Below are positions 36,326 through 45,000 of a DNA stretch of 64,000 nucleotides, piece after piece. The stretch is from Ignavibacteriota bacterium (GTDB lineage Bacteria; Bacteroidota; Ignavibacteria; Tepidaquicellales; Tepidaquicellaceae), in assembly GCA_026390735.1 (NCBI GenBank), contig JAPLFJ010000052.1, positions 162,828-226,827 on the forward strand. The letters run 5' to 3'. Below the pieces are notes generated by a model, which ran no database searches, was not told where the DNA came from, and saw nothing but the letters and a program-made list of their open reading frames with translations. Position numbers and translations under genes: made by a program. Each line of letters begins with the position of its first letter. Position 1 is the stretch's first letter.

Positions 36326-37093
36326 ATGGCCCTGAACTCCATAAGCCCTAAAGCAAAGATTGGTACCAATGTTACTGTTGGCGATTTTACCGTAATCAAG
36401 GATGATGTTGAAATCGGTAACAATGTTGAAATTGGTTCGAACGTCATAGTTGACAACGGTGCCCGCATATCTGATAACGTTAAACTTCATCACGGAGCGG
36501 TTATTTCTACTATTCCGCAGGACTTAAAGTTTGCAGGTGAGGTTTCAACACTTGAAATCGGAGAAAATACTATAGTCCGCGAATACGCAACGCTGAACAG
36601 GGGTACGGTCGCAAGCGGAAAGACCGTCGTGGGTAAAAACTGTCTTTTAATGGCTTATGCACACGTTGCTCACGATTGCAGGGTTGGAAATAATGTTATT
36701 ATCGCAAACAGCGGCAACCTCGGAGGACACGTGGAAATTGATGACTGGGCTATCGTTGGAGGTATTGTTGCCGTTCACCAGTTCGTAAAAATCGGCACCC
36801 ACACAATTCTTGCAGGCTTTACCAAAGCGGTCAAAGACATTCCTCCGTACATAATGGCAGGAGACAATCCTATGAGATTTGAAGGGTTGAACGTAATTGG
36901 TTTAAAAAGAAGAGGCTTTACACCAGAGCAGATTGACGGAATAAAAGAATTTTATAAAATACTTTACCGGTCTGGCCTTAATATTTCTGATGCAGTCAAA
37001 AAGATTAAAGAGTCCCTGCCGGAGACAGCCGAGACGAACACCATTCTCGGTTTCATATCAGGAAGCACGCGCGGCATATTAACCGATAAATAA
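36326..37093 (+). CDS. lpxA: Acyl-ACP--UDP-N-acetylglucosamine O-acyltransferase
   Basis: First step of lipid A synthesis: transfers a 3-hydroxyacyl chain from ACP to UDP-GlcNAc. The N-terminal two thirds are hexapeptide repeats forming a left-handed beta helix (IGTNVTVGDFTVI, VEIGNNVEIGSNV). AYAHVAHDCRVGNN matches the active-site strand; His113 and His116 correspond to E. coli H122 and H125. VHQFVKIG and the C-terminal helical domain (NVIGLKRRGFTPEQI) are diagnostic. Length 255 aa is normal. Not clustered with lpxD/lpxB in this window. Confidence 0.95.
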   Translation: MALNSISPKAKIGTNVTVGDFTVIKDDVEIGNNVEIGSNVIVDNGARISDNVKLHHGAVISTIPQDLKFAGEVSTLEIGENTIVREYATLNRGTVASGKTVVGKNCLLMAYAHVAHDCRVGNNVIIANSGNLGGHVEIDDWAIVGGIVAVHQFVKIGTHTILAGFTKAVKDIPPYIMAGDNPMRFEGLNVIGLKRRGFTPEQIDGIKEFYKILYRSGLNISDAVKKIKESLPETAETNTILGFISGSTRGILTDK

Positions 37094-37105
37094 CTTTATA
37101 CTTAA

Positions 37106-37636
37106 ATGAAGAAGAACTTCGAAATTAAGGTTAAGTTATCCGACCCAAAAAAAACCGGAAAACTTGTTCGGTTGCTTTGTAAAGGAAAGTCACCAATCAG
37201 ACAAAAGCAAACACAGGAAGATATTTATTACAGAACAAATAAAGGAAGACTGAAACTACGTATAATAAACGGGAATACGGGTAACCTTATACATTATTTC
37301 AGAAGCAACGAATCCTCAAAACGGGTTTCAAACTATACTATCTCAGAAACAAACACCCCAAAGGAATTAAACGCGACACTAAGCTCTCTGTTCGGAATAT
37401 TTATTGTCGTTAAAAAGGTCAGAGAAATAACAATTATAGATAATGTAAGGATACACATAGATAAAGTAGCGGGACTGGGTAATTATCTTGAAATTGAGAT
37501 AATTTTTAATTCAATTAAGGATGCAAGAAAAAGAATGGATGTCCTGATAGACGCTTTGGAACTTGGCAGTAAAAAGTTTATCAATGTATCCTATTCTGAC
37601 TTATTATTAAATAAAAGGAAAAACAATGCCACTTAA
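37106..37636 (+). CDS. CYTH-domain protein (class IV adenylate cyclase/triphosphatase fold)
   Basis: A 176-aa triphosphate-tunnel fold. The N-terminal signature is FEIKVKL (an ExKxK variant of ExExK), followed by QEDIYYRTNKGRLKLRI, the double-strand region of charged residues lining the tunnel, and a C-terminal GLGNYLEIEI with the conserved Glu pair. Could be an adenylate cyclase of the CyaB type or an inorganic/thiamine triphosphatase; the sequence does not decide. The end overlaps panB by 11 bp, so translation is coupled. Confidence 0.8.
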   Translation: MKKNFEIKVKLSDPKKTGKLVRLLCKGKSPIRQKQTQEDIYYRTNKGRLKLRIINGNTGNLIHYFRSNESSKRVSNYTISETNTPKELNATLSSLFGIFIVVKKVREITIIDNVRIHIDKVAGLGNYLEIEIIFNSIKDARKRMDVLIDALELGSKKFINVSYSDLLLNKRKNNAT

Positions 37637-38453
37637 AAGATTAATTACAAAGGACGTACAACACATAACCACAAAGGTCCTGCAGCTGATGAAAGAAAGT
37701 GATGAGAAAATTACAATGCTTACGGGCTATGATTATCTTACTGCAAAATTTCTGGACGCAGCAATGATTGAAATAATCCTGGTTGGCGACTCGCTTGGAA
37801 ACGTTATACAGGGAAACGAAACAACCCTTCCCGTAACACTGGAAGAAATGATATATCACACCTCCATCGTAAGAAAAGGTGTTGAAAGAGCAATGGTCGT
37901 TGCTGATATGACATTTATGAGTTATCAGGTCGGAGAGGATGACGCAATACGCAATTGCGGTAAGGTTATGAAACTGACCGGCTGCGACGCAATCAAGATG
38001 GAGGGCGGAAGCTATATTGCCAACACCGTGAAACGGCTTGTGGATATTGGGATTCCGGTGATGGGACATCTCGGACTTACCCCGCAGTCTATTAATAAAT
38101 TTGGAAGCTATAAAACACGCGGCATAGATAAAACCGAAGCAGAACAGATTTATAAAGATGCTTTAATCCTTGAAAAAGCAGGCTGCTTCGCAATAGTGCT
38201 CGAAAAAATTCCTGCCAAACTTGGCAAAAAGGTATCTGAGGCATTAACTATTCCTACTATCGGAATCGGCGCGGGCCCTTTCTGTGACGGACAGGTTCTC
38301 GTTACACAGGATATGCTCGGAATGATTGAGGAGTTTAAACCGCGGTTCGTCAGAAAGTATATGAACCTTGCCCAGGATATGAAAGATGCATTCCGCAGGT
38401 ACATAAGCGACGTAAAAGAAAAGAAATTCCCGACAATAGACGAAAGTTATTAA
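37626..38453 (+). CDS. panB: 3-methyl-2-oxobutanoate hydroxymethyltransferase (ketopantoate synthase)
   Basis: Adds a hydroxymethyl group from methylene-THF to 2-oxoisovalerate, the first committed step of pantothenate/CoA synthesis. ITMLTGYDYLTAKFLD and ILVGDSLGNVIQG hold the metal-binding Asp. IKMEGG, VMGHLGLTPQSINKFG and IGIGAGPFCDGQVLV are family motifs. Length 275 aa is normal. Starts inside the CYTH gene (11-bp overlap). panC and panD are not in the window. Confidence 0.95.
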   Translation: MPLKRLITKDVQHITTKVLQLMKESDEKITMLTGYDYLTAKFLDAAMIEIILVGDSLGNVIQGNETTLPVTLEEMIYHTSIVRKGVERAMVVADMTFMSYQVGEDDAIRNCGKVMKLTGCDAIKMEGGSYIANTVKRLVDIGIPVMGHLGLTPQSINKFGSYKTRGIDKTEAEQIYKDALILEKAGCFAIVLEKIPAKLGKKVSEALTIPTIGIGAGPFCDGQVLVTQDMLGMIEEFKPRFVRKYMNLAQDMKDAFRRYISDVKEKKFPTIDESY

Positions 38454-38461
38454 TAAATAAT

Positions 38462-39283
38462 ATGGAAATTTTAGAACATCCGCTATTTCACATTGGTGGC
38501 CAGACGATTACCTTGATATCTGTAATCGTTTTTGTTGTGGTTTTCTTGGTAGTAATTGTTTTTTCAAGATTGATTCGCCGTATACTTCTGAAAAGGATTT
38601 TTCCCCGCAATGAGGTTAACGACGGGGTCGCGCGCTCTGTCACAAGGATAATAAATTATCTGATTCTTGTCATCGGGTTTCTGATTGCTTTGAATTCTGC
38701 GGGTATAAACGTTTCGCTTTTGTTTGCCGGCGGTGCCGCGATTATGGTTGGTATCGGCTTTGGTCTTCAGAATATTGCCAACAATTTCATCAGCGGGCTT
38801 ATAATTCTTTTTGAACGACCGATAAAAGAAGGCGATTTTATAGAAATCGGCGGAAAAATGGGGACGGTGGTTTCAATCTCTGCGCGAAGCACAAAAGTGA
38901 AAACGAACGCAGGTATTATGATAATTGTTCCGAATTCGTTTTTTATAGAGAAAGAAGTTATTAACAGAAGTTACGTAGATAAAACACAAATCGAAATTCC
39001 CGTAACAATATCGCATAACGAAGATTTTGAAAAAGTGAAAGAGATACTGCTAAAACTCGGAAACGAAAACCAGTACTCGTTAAACGAGTTTCCGCCGTCT
39101 GTTACCTTTTCGGAAATAACCGAACTGGGAATCGTTACAAAATTGTGGGTTTGGATTAAAGACCAGGATATGCACTCTGTGTTACGCTCACAAATAAACT
39201 ACAGAATACTTCAGGAGTTTAAAGCGGCGGGAATTAAGTTTCCTGTGCCCGGAAGAGAAGTTTTTAATGGACGCGAACATTAG
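38462..39283 (+). CDS. Small-conductance mechanosensitive channel (MscS family)
   Basis: Inner-membrane tension-gated channel of 273 aa, close to E. coli MscS in size. Three TM helices are visible at ~15-38, ~62-82 and ~88-120. The pore helix GGAAIMVGIGFGLQNIANNF has the Gly/Ala packing pattern, followed by ISGLIILFERPIKEGDFIEI, the start of the beta domain. The last 17 bp overlap the macrodomain gene. Confidence 0.92.
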   Translation: MEILEHPLFHIGGQTITLISVIVFVVVFLVVIVFSRLIRRILLKRIFPRNEVNDGVARSVTRIINYLILVIGFLIALNSAGINVSLLFAGGAAIMVGIGFGLQNIANNFISGLIILFERPIKEGDFIEIGGKMGTVVSISARSTKVKTNAGIMIIVPNSFFIEKEVINRSYVDKTQIEIPVTISHNEDFEKVKEILLKLGNENQYSLNEFPPSVTFSEITELGIVTKLWVWIKDQDMHSVLRSQINYRILQEFKAAGIKFPVPGREVFNGREH

Positions 39284-39797
39284 AAACAAAATTGAAATTG
39301 TTTCTGGGGATATTACAACCCAGGATACAGACGCAATTGTAAACGCGGCAAATAATTCTTTACTTGGCGGAAGCGGTGTTGACGGCGCAATCCACAGGGC
39401 CGCAGGAAAAGAACTGCTGATCGAATGTAAAACACTTAAGGGCTGTGAAACAGGTGGCGCGAAAATTACGAAAGGGTATAATTTAAAATCCCGTTACATA
39501 ATCCATACCGCCGGACCGGTTTGGCACGGAGGAAACCATAACGAAGCAGAACTTTTAAAAAGTTGTTACAGAAAATCTCTTGAACTTGCCGCCCTCAATA
39601 ATTTGTTTTCCATTTCTTTTCCCGCAATCAGCACGGGCGTTTATAGCTTTCCCATTAAACAGGCAACCGAAATAGCGATAACCGAGACGGCGAATTATTT
39701 AAAAGCCAATGAAAGTTTTGAGAAAGTTAGGTTTGTGTGTTTCGATGAAAACACTTACCAGGTTTACCTGGAAACCGCAAAAGAATTGTTTCGCTGA
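39267..39797 (+). CDS. Macrodomain protein (O-acetyl-ADP-ribose deacetylase-like)
   Basis: A 176-aa stand-alone macro domain of the YmdB/MacroD type. DAIVNAANNSLLGGSGVDG is the ADP-ribose-binding loop with the catalytic Asn/Asp, and ISFPAISTGVYSFP is the second binding loop. Family members remove acetyl or ADP-ribosyl groups from ADP-ribose derivatives or proteins. Starts within the 3' end of the MscS gene. No ADP-ribosyltransferase or sirtuin gene is next to it. Confidence 0.92.
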   Translation: MDANIRNKIEIVSGDITTQDTDAIVNAANNSLLGGSGVDGAIHRAAGKELLIECKTLKGCETGGAKITKGYNLKSRYIIHTAGPVWHGGNHNEAELLKSCYRKSLELAALNNLFSISFPAISTGVYSFPIKQATEIAITETANYLKANESFEKVRFVCFDENTYQVYLETAKELFR

Positions 39798-39810
39798 CTT
39801 TTGTTAACAA

Positions 39811-41733
39811 TTAACCACGCATGAATATCAGTATAGCAGAAATGTCCGAAGGCCTTACCCCCGCTATTCTTCCGGCCTGACCGATTGAGACAGGCTTTAT
39901 CTTTTTTAACTTATCCAGTGCTTCAGACGAAATTGATTTTATTCTGTCGTAATCGAAATCAACGGGGATTTTTAAATCTTCTGTTCTGTTGAATTGTTCC
40001 ACTTGTTCGTTCTGCCTTTTTATGTAACCTTCATATTTAATCTCTATTTCAATCTGGTTAAGGACTTCCTCGTCACGCATTAATTCCTGCACAAGGTTGT
40101 TTTCTTTAAATGCTTCAAGCGCAAAAAGTTCTTTAATGTTCACTTCATTACGCCTTAATAAATTCGCGAGAAATTCATTTTGACCTATCGGACTTGAGCG
40201 GTTCTTCGTCAGCATTTCGTTTATGTTGCCGGGCCTTATCGTGTTAGCGTATAAAAATTTAATCCCGCCCTGTATGCTTAAATGTTTATGCCTTAATAAA
40301 TCAAGGTATTTGTTCTCCACCAGCCCAAGCTTATTTCCCATTTCCATCAGCCGTAAGTCTGCATTGTCCTGCCTGAGCGTTAATCGGTACTCAGCTGATG
40401 ACGTAAACATTCTGTAGGGTTCTTCGGGTACCTTTATTATCAGGTCATCTATTAAAACCCCAATATATGCCTCGCCCCTTTTTAGGATAAACAGCTCTTT
40501 TTTCAATAACTTATTTGCCGAATTGATCCCCGCTATCAACCCTTGTGCCGCCGCTTCTTCGTAACCCGATGTTCCGTTTACCTGGCCTGCGTTGTAAAGA
40601 CCGGAAACTATTTTCGTTTCAAGCGTAGGGAAAATCTGGTATGTCGGAAAAAAATCATATTCTACGGCATATCCCTGTTTTACAAGAACTACGTTCTCAA
40701 GTCCGGGTATGGTTCTCGCCGCCCGTTGCTGAATGTCGTAAGCAAGGCTTGTAGAAAAACCATTCATATAAATGGTGTTGCCGTTCAGGGTTTCGGGCTC
40801 TAAAAATATCTGATGTCTCGGTTTTTCAGAAAACCTGGATATCTTGTCTTCTATAGATGGACAATATCTGGGACCAATTCCTTTAATCCTTCCTGTAAAC
40901 ATCGGAGAGTCCTCAAACCCCGTCCTTAATAATGTGTGAGTTTCTTCGTTTGTATGCGTAAGGTAACAATCTATTTGTCTTTGATTCGGGAACGTGGTTT
41001 TGTCCCAACCCGTTTTATGAGAAAATGGAACCGGATTTATGTCGCCGGGCTGTATCTCTGTTTTTGAAAAATCTATAGTACTTAAATCAAGTCTTGGAGG
41101 TGTTCCGGTTTTAAGCCTTCCGGTCTCAAACCCGAAGTTATGTAAACACTCGGATAAGCCGGTCGCGGATTTTTCATCAATTCTCCCGCCATCGATTTTT
41201 GAATTTCCTGTGTGCATTACTGCATTAAGAAACGTACCTGAGGTTATTATCACAGATTTACAGCCTATCTCGTAACCAAGATCTGTTTTGATACTCTTAA
41301 CCAGATATTTGTAACCTTCATTGCCGGCATATTCATCCACCTCAATTGATTTTACCATATCCTGCAGAACTGATATATTCGGGATGGAGTTTATGTATTC
41401 AGAAGCCGCTATTGAATATAAATCCTTATCGGACTGGCATCTTGGCGACCATACCGCAGGCCCCTTTGATTTGTTAAGCATTTTGAACTGAATTCCCGTT
41501 TTATCAGCAAGGAATCCCATTGCCCCGCCAAGCGCATCAATTTCTTTTACAAGGTGCCCTTTTGCCGTTCCTCCAATGGCGGGATTGCAACTCATACGAC
41601 CTATCGCATGTATATCCATCGTTATTAGTGCAACATTTAACCCCATCCTTGCCGCCGAGGAGGATGCCTCAATTCCCGCGTGACCCGCCCCGATGACAAT
41701 TATATCATAATATTTCTGTACTTTGCTATTCAA
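39811..41733 (-). CDS. mnmG: tRNA uridine-5-carboxymethylaminomethyl modification enzyme MnmG (GidA)
   Basis: FAD enzyme that works with MnmE to modify the wobble uridine of tRNAs. DIIVIGAGHAGIEASSSAARMG is the FAD-binding start; SCNPAIGGTAKGHLVKEIDALGG and the GTFLNAVMHTGN and SGYEEAAAQGLIAGINSA segments are diagnostic. The frame is open to an ATG at 41805 (664 aa), which adds 24 residues including FHVKQ encoded by a parS site. I prefer TTG 41733, which leaves ten residues before the FAD motif and about 640 aa, closer to family length. mnmG near parS/parAB is a common origin-proximal arrangement. Confidence 0.93.
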   Translation of the reverse strand: MNSKVQKYYDIIVIGAGHAGIEASSSAARMGLNVALITMDIHAIGRMSCNPAIGGTAKGHLVKEIDALGGAMGFLADKTGIQFKMLNKSKGPAVWSPRCQSDKDLYSIAASEYINSIPNISVLQDMVKSIEVDEYAGNEGYKYLVKSIKTDLGYEIGCKSVIITSGTFLNAVMHTGNSKIDGGRIDEKSATGLSECLHNFGFETGRLKTGTPPRLDLSTIDFSKTEIQPGDINPVPFSHKTGWDKTTFPNQRQIDCYLTHTNEETHTLLRTGFEDSPMFTGRIKGIGPRYCPSIEDKISRFSEKPRHQIFLEPETLNGNTIYMNGFSTSLAYDIQQRAARTIPGLENVVLVKQGYAVEYDFFPTYQIFPTLETKIVSGLYNAGQVNGTSGYEEAAAQGLIAGINSANKLLKKELFILKRGEAYIGVLIDDLIIKVPEEPYRMFTSSAEYRLTLRQDNADLRLMEMGNKLGLVENKYLDLLRHKHLSIQGGIKFLYANTIRPGNINEMLTKNRSSPIGQNEFLANLLRRNEVNIKELFALEAFKENNLVQELMRDEEVLNQIEIEIKYEGYIKRQNEQVEQFNRTEDLKIPVDFDYDRIKSISSEALDKLKKIKPVSIGQAGRIAGVRPSDISAILIFMRG

Positions 41734-41775
41734 ATATGCCGATTCTGTGTTTGTTTTATTTCTTAAATGGAGTAT

Positions 41776-41793
41776 TTGTTTCACGTGAAACAA
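41776..41793. promoter_or_regulatory. parS: parS centromere-like site 1
   Basis: Contains TGTTTCACGTGAAACA (41777-41792), identical to the canonical bacterial parS sequence bound by ParB/Spo0J, extended to an 18-bp palindrome. It lies just upstream of the preferred mnmG start, or inside the longer mnmG frame. ParA and ParB are encoded at 61.6-63.3 kb in this window. Confidence 0.93.
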
Positions 41794-41820
41794 TACCGCC
41801 CCCATTAGTATTTCTTAAAC

Positions 41821-41840
41821 ATTGTTTCACGTGAAACAAT
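41821..41840. promoter_or_regulatory. parS: parS centromere-like site 2
   Basis: A second TGTTTCACGTGAAACA (41823-41838) within a perfect 20-bp palindrome, 46 bp centre-to-centre from site 1, in the spacer between yifB and mnmG. Two close copies should nucleate ParB loading more strongly than one. Confidence 0.93.
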
Positions 41841-41863
41841 TCAAATATATTGTTAAAATCTTG

Positions 41864-43399
41864 TTAATAAATCCAGTGTGTTCTGTCCAGACTCCTGTAT
41901 TGTACCGCCTCGCTTATGTGCGGTGCCTGAATATTTGTCTCCCCTGCCATGTCCGCTATTGTTCTCGAGACTTTGAGTATTTTGTCATATGCCCTGGCTG
42001 ATAATCCAATTTTTTCCGTTGCAAGCTTTAAAATTCCCTCGCTTTCGCTGTTTAATATGCAATAATGCTTTATCTCTTTTGATCCCATACTTGCGTTTGA
42101 ATACATCCCTTTTGTGTCTTTGAACCTCTTTAACTGAATTTCCCTCGCTCTTAAAACCCTCTCCCTGATTAATGAGGATTTCTCTGATTCTCCCCTGCTC
42201 GACAGTTCTTTAATGTTAACAGGATTAACATTAATGTGTATATCTATCCTGTCAAGTATCGGTCCTGATATCTTTGAAAGGAATTTTTGTATGTCGTAAC
42301 CCGAGTACATCTTCATTTCTTTCTGAGAACCTGCCGGAGTCGGATTCATTGCCGCTACAAACATAAAATTGCTCGGATACTGGACAGTAATCTTTGCTCT
42401 TGAGATTGTTACTACTTTGTCCTCAAGCGGTTGTCTTAATACCTCAAGTACATTCTTCTTGAATTCTGTTAATTCGTCCAGAAAAAGCACTCCGTTATGA
42501 GCAAATGAAATCTCCCCTGGTTTTGCATCTGCCCCGCCCCCGACTATTGAAACGTCGCTCGCCGTGTGATGTGGTGAACGGAATGGTCTTGTTGTTATTA
42601 CCGACTTCCCCGGCGGCAACAACCCCGCAATTGAATGTATTTTGGTGGTCTCTAATGATTCTTCTCTCGTTAAAGGTGGTAAAATGGTTGGAAGCCGTTT
42701 TGCAAGCATTGTTTTTCCCGATCCCGGCAACCCTATCATTATTATGTTGTGCCCGCCCGAAGCCGAGACCTCCATCGCTCGTTTAACCTCTTCCTGCCCC
42801 TTGACGTCTGAAAAATCTAAAAGATAATCACAAGAATCATTAAATATTTTCTCCTCGTCTACTTTGTGTGCCGAAACAGATAACTCTCCATTTAAAAACT
42901 TTACAACCTCCCCAAGCGTTTCAAACGGATATATGTTCACCCCGCCTACTATCGCCCCCTCGTCACCGTTTGCCATTGGTAGTATCATTCCGTCAAAATT
43001 ATGTTTTGATGCTTCTATTGCAATCGGTAAAATACCTGAAACGGAGCGCAACTTTCCGTCTAACGAAAGTTCACCTAAGATAATGAAATTCCTGACTTTA
43101 TTGGGCTCTATCTGACCGCTTTCCGTCAGAAGCGCTACTGCAATCGGAAGGTCTAATCCCGACCCTTCTTTTCTGATGTCGGCTGGTGATAGGTTGATTG
43201 TGATTTTCTTGCCCTTTGGAAATACGAATCCGGAATTCTTGATTGCCGCCGATACCCTTTCTCTCGACTCCTTTACTGTGTTGTCGGGTAAACCAACGAC
43301 AGTGAATCCGCCGTCCTGTTTGTTCTCCAGATGCGTTTCAACACGAATTGTATATGCATCAACGCCAATTGTAGCAGATGTAAATATTTCGGTTATCAT
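41864..43399 (-). CDS. YifB/ComM-family Mg-chelatase-like AAA+ ATPase
   Basis: AAA+ helicase-like protein; ComM homologues promote branch migration during integration of taken-up DNA. The N-terminal Lon-like fold domain (residues ~1-165; VGLPDNTVKESRERVSAAIKN, INLSPADIRKEGSGLDLPIA) precedes the AAA+ domain: Walker A IGLPGSGKTMLAKRLP, Walker B GVLFLDELTEF, and MNPTPAG. The C-terminal domain includes SARAYDKILKVSRTIADM. Length 511 aa is normal. Follows der on the minus strand. Confidence 0.92.
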   Translation of the reverse strand: MITEIFTSATIGVDAYTIRVETHLENKQDGGFTVVGLPDNTVKESRERVSAAIKNSGFVFPKGKKITINLSPADIRKEGSGLDLPIAVALLTESGQIEPNKVRNFIILGELSLDGKLRSVSGILPIAIEASKHNFDGMILPMANGDEGAIVGGVNIYPFETLGEVVKFLNGELSVSAHKVDEEKIFNDSCDYLLDFSDVKGQEEVKRAMEVSASGGHNIIMIGLPGSGKTMLAKRLPTILPPLTREESLETTKIHSIAGLLPPGKSVITTRPFRSPHHTASDVSIVGGGADAKPGEISFAHNGVLFLDELTEFKKNVLEVLRQPLEDKVVTISRAKITVQYPSNFMFVAAMNPTPAGSQKEMKMYSGYDIQKFLSKISGPILDRIDIHINVNPVNIKELSSRGESEKSSLIRERVLRAREIQLKRFKDTKGMYSNASMGSKEIKHYCILNSESEGILKLATEKIGLSARAYDKILKVSRTIADMAGETNIQAPHISEAVQYRSLDRTHWIY

Positions 43400-43443
43400 A
43401 TTGTTTTAATAGTATATTATAACAAGGTGAAACGTTTACGGTA

Positions 43444-44808
43444 TTAGTTTTTCTTCTTAAAGACAATAGAAATCGGGACTCCGGCAAAGCCAAAATGTTC
43501 ACGTATTTTTTTCTCGAGGTATCTTTTGTAGTTTTCTGTTATCATTGTTGGCTCGTTAACAAAAAAGCCAAATATAGGATGTGAAGCTTTAAGCTGTGTT
43601 ATATAGTTAATTTTTATCTCTTTACCGCGCATTGCCTGTGGCGGCATACGTTTTATTTCTTCAAGCAGCACATCGTTTAAGGCAGAGGTCTTTATCATCT
43701 TGCGTCTTTCGTCGTAAACAACCTTTGCTTCTTCAATCACCTTGTGTATGCGCTGTTTGGTGAGTGCAGAGATAAATATAAACTTAAGTGATTTATTGCT
43801 TTTTAAATGTTCGTTAATTTTTGTCGCAAAGATAGAGGTGGTCTTAGAATCCTTTTCGATTAAGTCCCATTTGTTTATCGCAATCAGCAGTCCTTTTTTA
43901 TAGTTAAGAACGTCGTCAATGATTCTAATGTCCTGTTTGTCGAGTTTGAAAGATGAATGTTTCAAATCCGATACATCACCCATTCCCTCCATTATATCCA
44001 TTGCGTCGATTACAAGTATTGCAACGTCGCATTTTTCAATTGCTTTGTATGTTCTTATCGCAGAAAAGAATTCTATCGATTCGTTTCTTGTTGCTTTACT
44101 TTTTTTGCGAAGCCCCGCAGTGTCAATAAGGACAAGGCTTTCGCCGTGGTATTTGATTACCGAGTCTATTGAATCTCTTGTCGTTCCGGGAATATTTGTA
44201 ACGATGTTTCTTTCTTCTTTTAACAGCGCGTTTACGATAGATGACTTTCCTGCGTTAGGTTTTCCTATTATCGCAAACTTAATTCTCTCGTCTGGTGTCT
44301 CATCGTTTTCCTCAAACCCTTTTATTAAATCATCCAGCAACTCTGCAACAAGTTTCCCCGAAAGTGCTGATATTGCATAAGGGGTTCCAAGTCCGAGTTT
44401 AAAGAATTCATTCTTTAATACGTCGCGTATGTTTGTGTCAATCTTGTTCACAACAAGAAGAATCTCTTTTCCCTTTGAGTTTTTCCGCAGATTGTTTGCA
44501 ATCTCTTCGTCCACTGGGTGTAAGCCCTTGTCACCGTCTACTACGAATATCACTTTGTCCGCTTCTTCAATCGCAATCCTTACCTGTTCGCGTATGTGCT
44601 TGTTAAACTGGTCATCTGAGTCAGGTACAAACCCGCCCGTATCTATCAGGAAGAATTTCTTTCCTGTCCATTCTGCCTCTCCGTAATTTCTGTCACGCGT
44701 CACTCCGCTTTCCGGGTGAACGATTGCTATTCTTTTGCCAATGATGCGGTTAAACAGTGTTGATTTACCTACATTCGGTCTGCCTACTATTGCAACAACT
44801 TTTTCCAT
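43444..44808 (-). CDS. der: Ribosome-associated GTPase Der (EngA)
   Basis: Essential 50S assembly GTPase with two tandem G domains. G1 motifs are GRPNVGKSTLFNRI (residue 8 on) and GKPNAGKSSIVNALL (~182 on). G3 motifs are LIDTGGF and LIDTAGL; G4 motifs are VNKID and INKWD. A C-terminal KH-like domain (~360-454) follows. Length 454 aa is normal. It begins the der-yifB-mnmG minus-strand block. Confidence 0.96.
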   Translation of the reverse strand: MEKVVAIVGRPNVGKSTLFNRIIGKRIAIVHPESGVTRDRNYGEAEWTGKKFFLIDTGGFVPDSDDQFNKHIREQVRIAIEEADKVIFVVDGDKGLHPVDEEIANNLRKNSKGKEILLVVNKIDTNIRDVLKNEFFKLGLGTPYAISALSGKLVAELLDDLIKGFEENDETPDERIKFAIIGKPNAGKSSIVNALLKEERNIVTNIPGTTRDSIDSVIKYHGESLVLIDTAGLRKKSKATRNESIEFFSAIRTYKAIEKCDVAILVIDAMDIMEGMGDVSDLKHSSFKLDKQDIRIIDDVLNYKKGLLIAINKWDLIEKDSKTTSIFATKINEHLKSNKSLKFIFISALTKQRIHKVIEEAKVVYDERRKMIKTSALNDVLLEEIKRMPPQAMRGKEIKINYITQLKASHPIFGFFVNEPTMITENYKRYLEKKIREHFGFAGVPISIVFKKKN

Positions 44809-45000
44809 AACCCTAAAATAACCTTTCTATTCGTTATCGTCAGCACCATAATCAATCCACGCCTATCCCTGAAAACCCTCCCGCAAACGGAAATGTAATA
44901 TTCTGTCATATAAATTTATATTTGTTAATAAATTAATATTTCATAAATTTCATATAATAGTTTAACTGTTTTAAGAAAGACTTTTTAAAATTATAAGACT

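Noticed and set aside
43919..44380. 153-aa plus-strand frame
   Set aside because: Antisense shadow of der, whose both G domains are intact.
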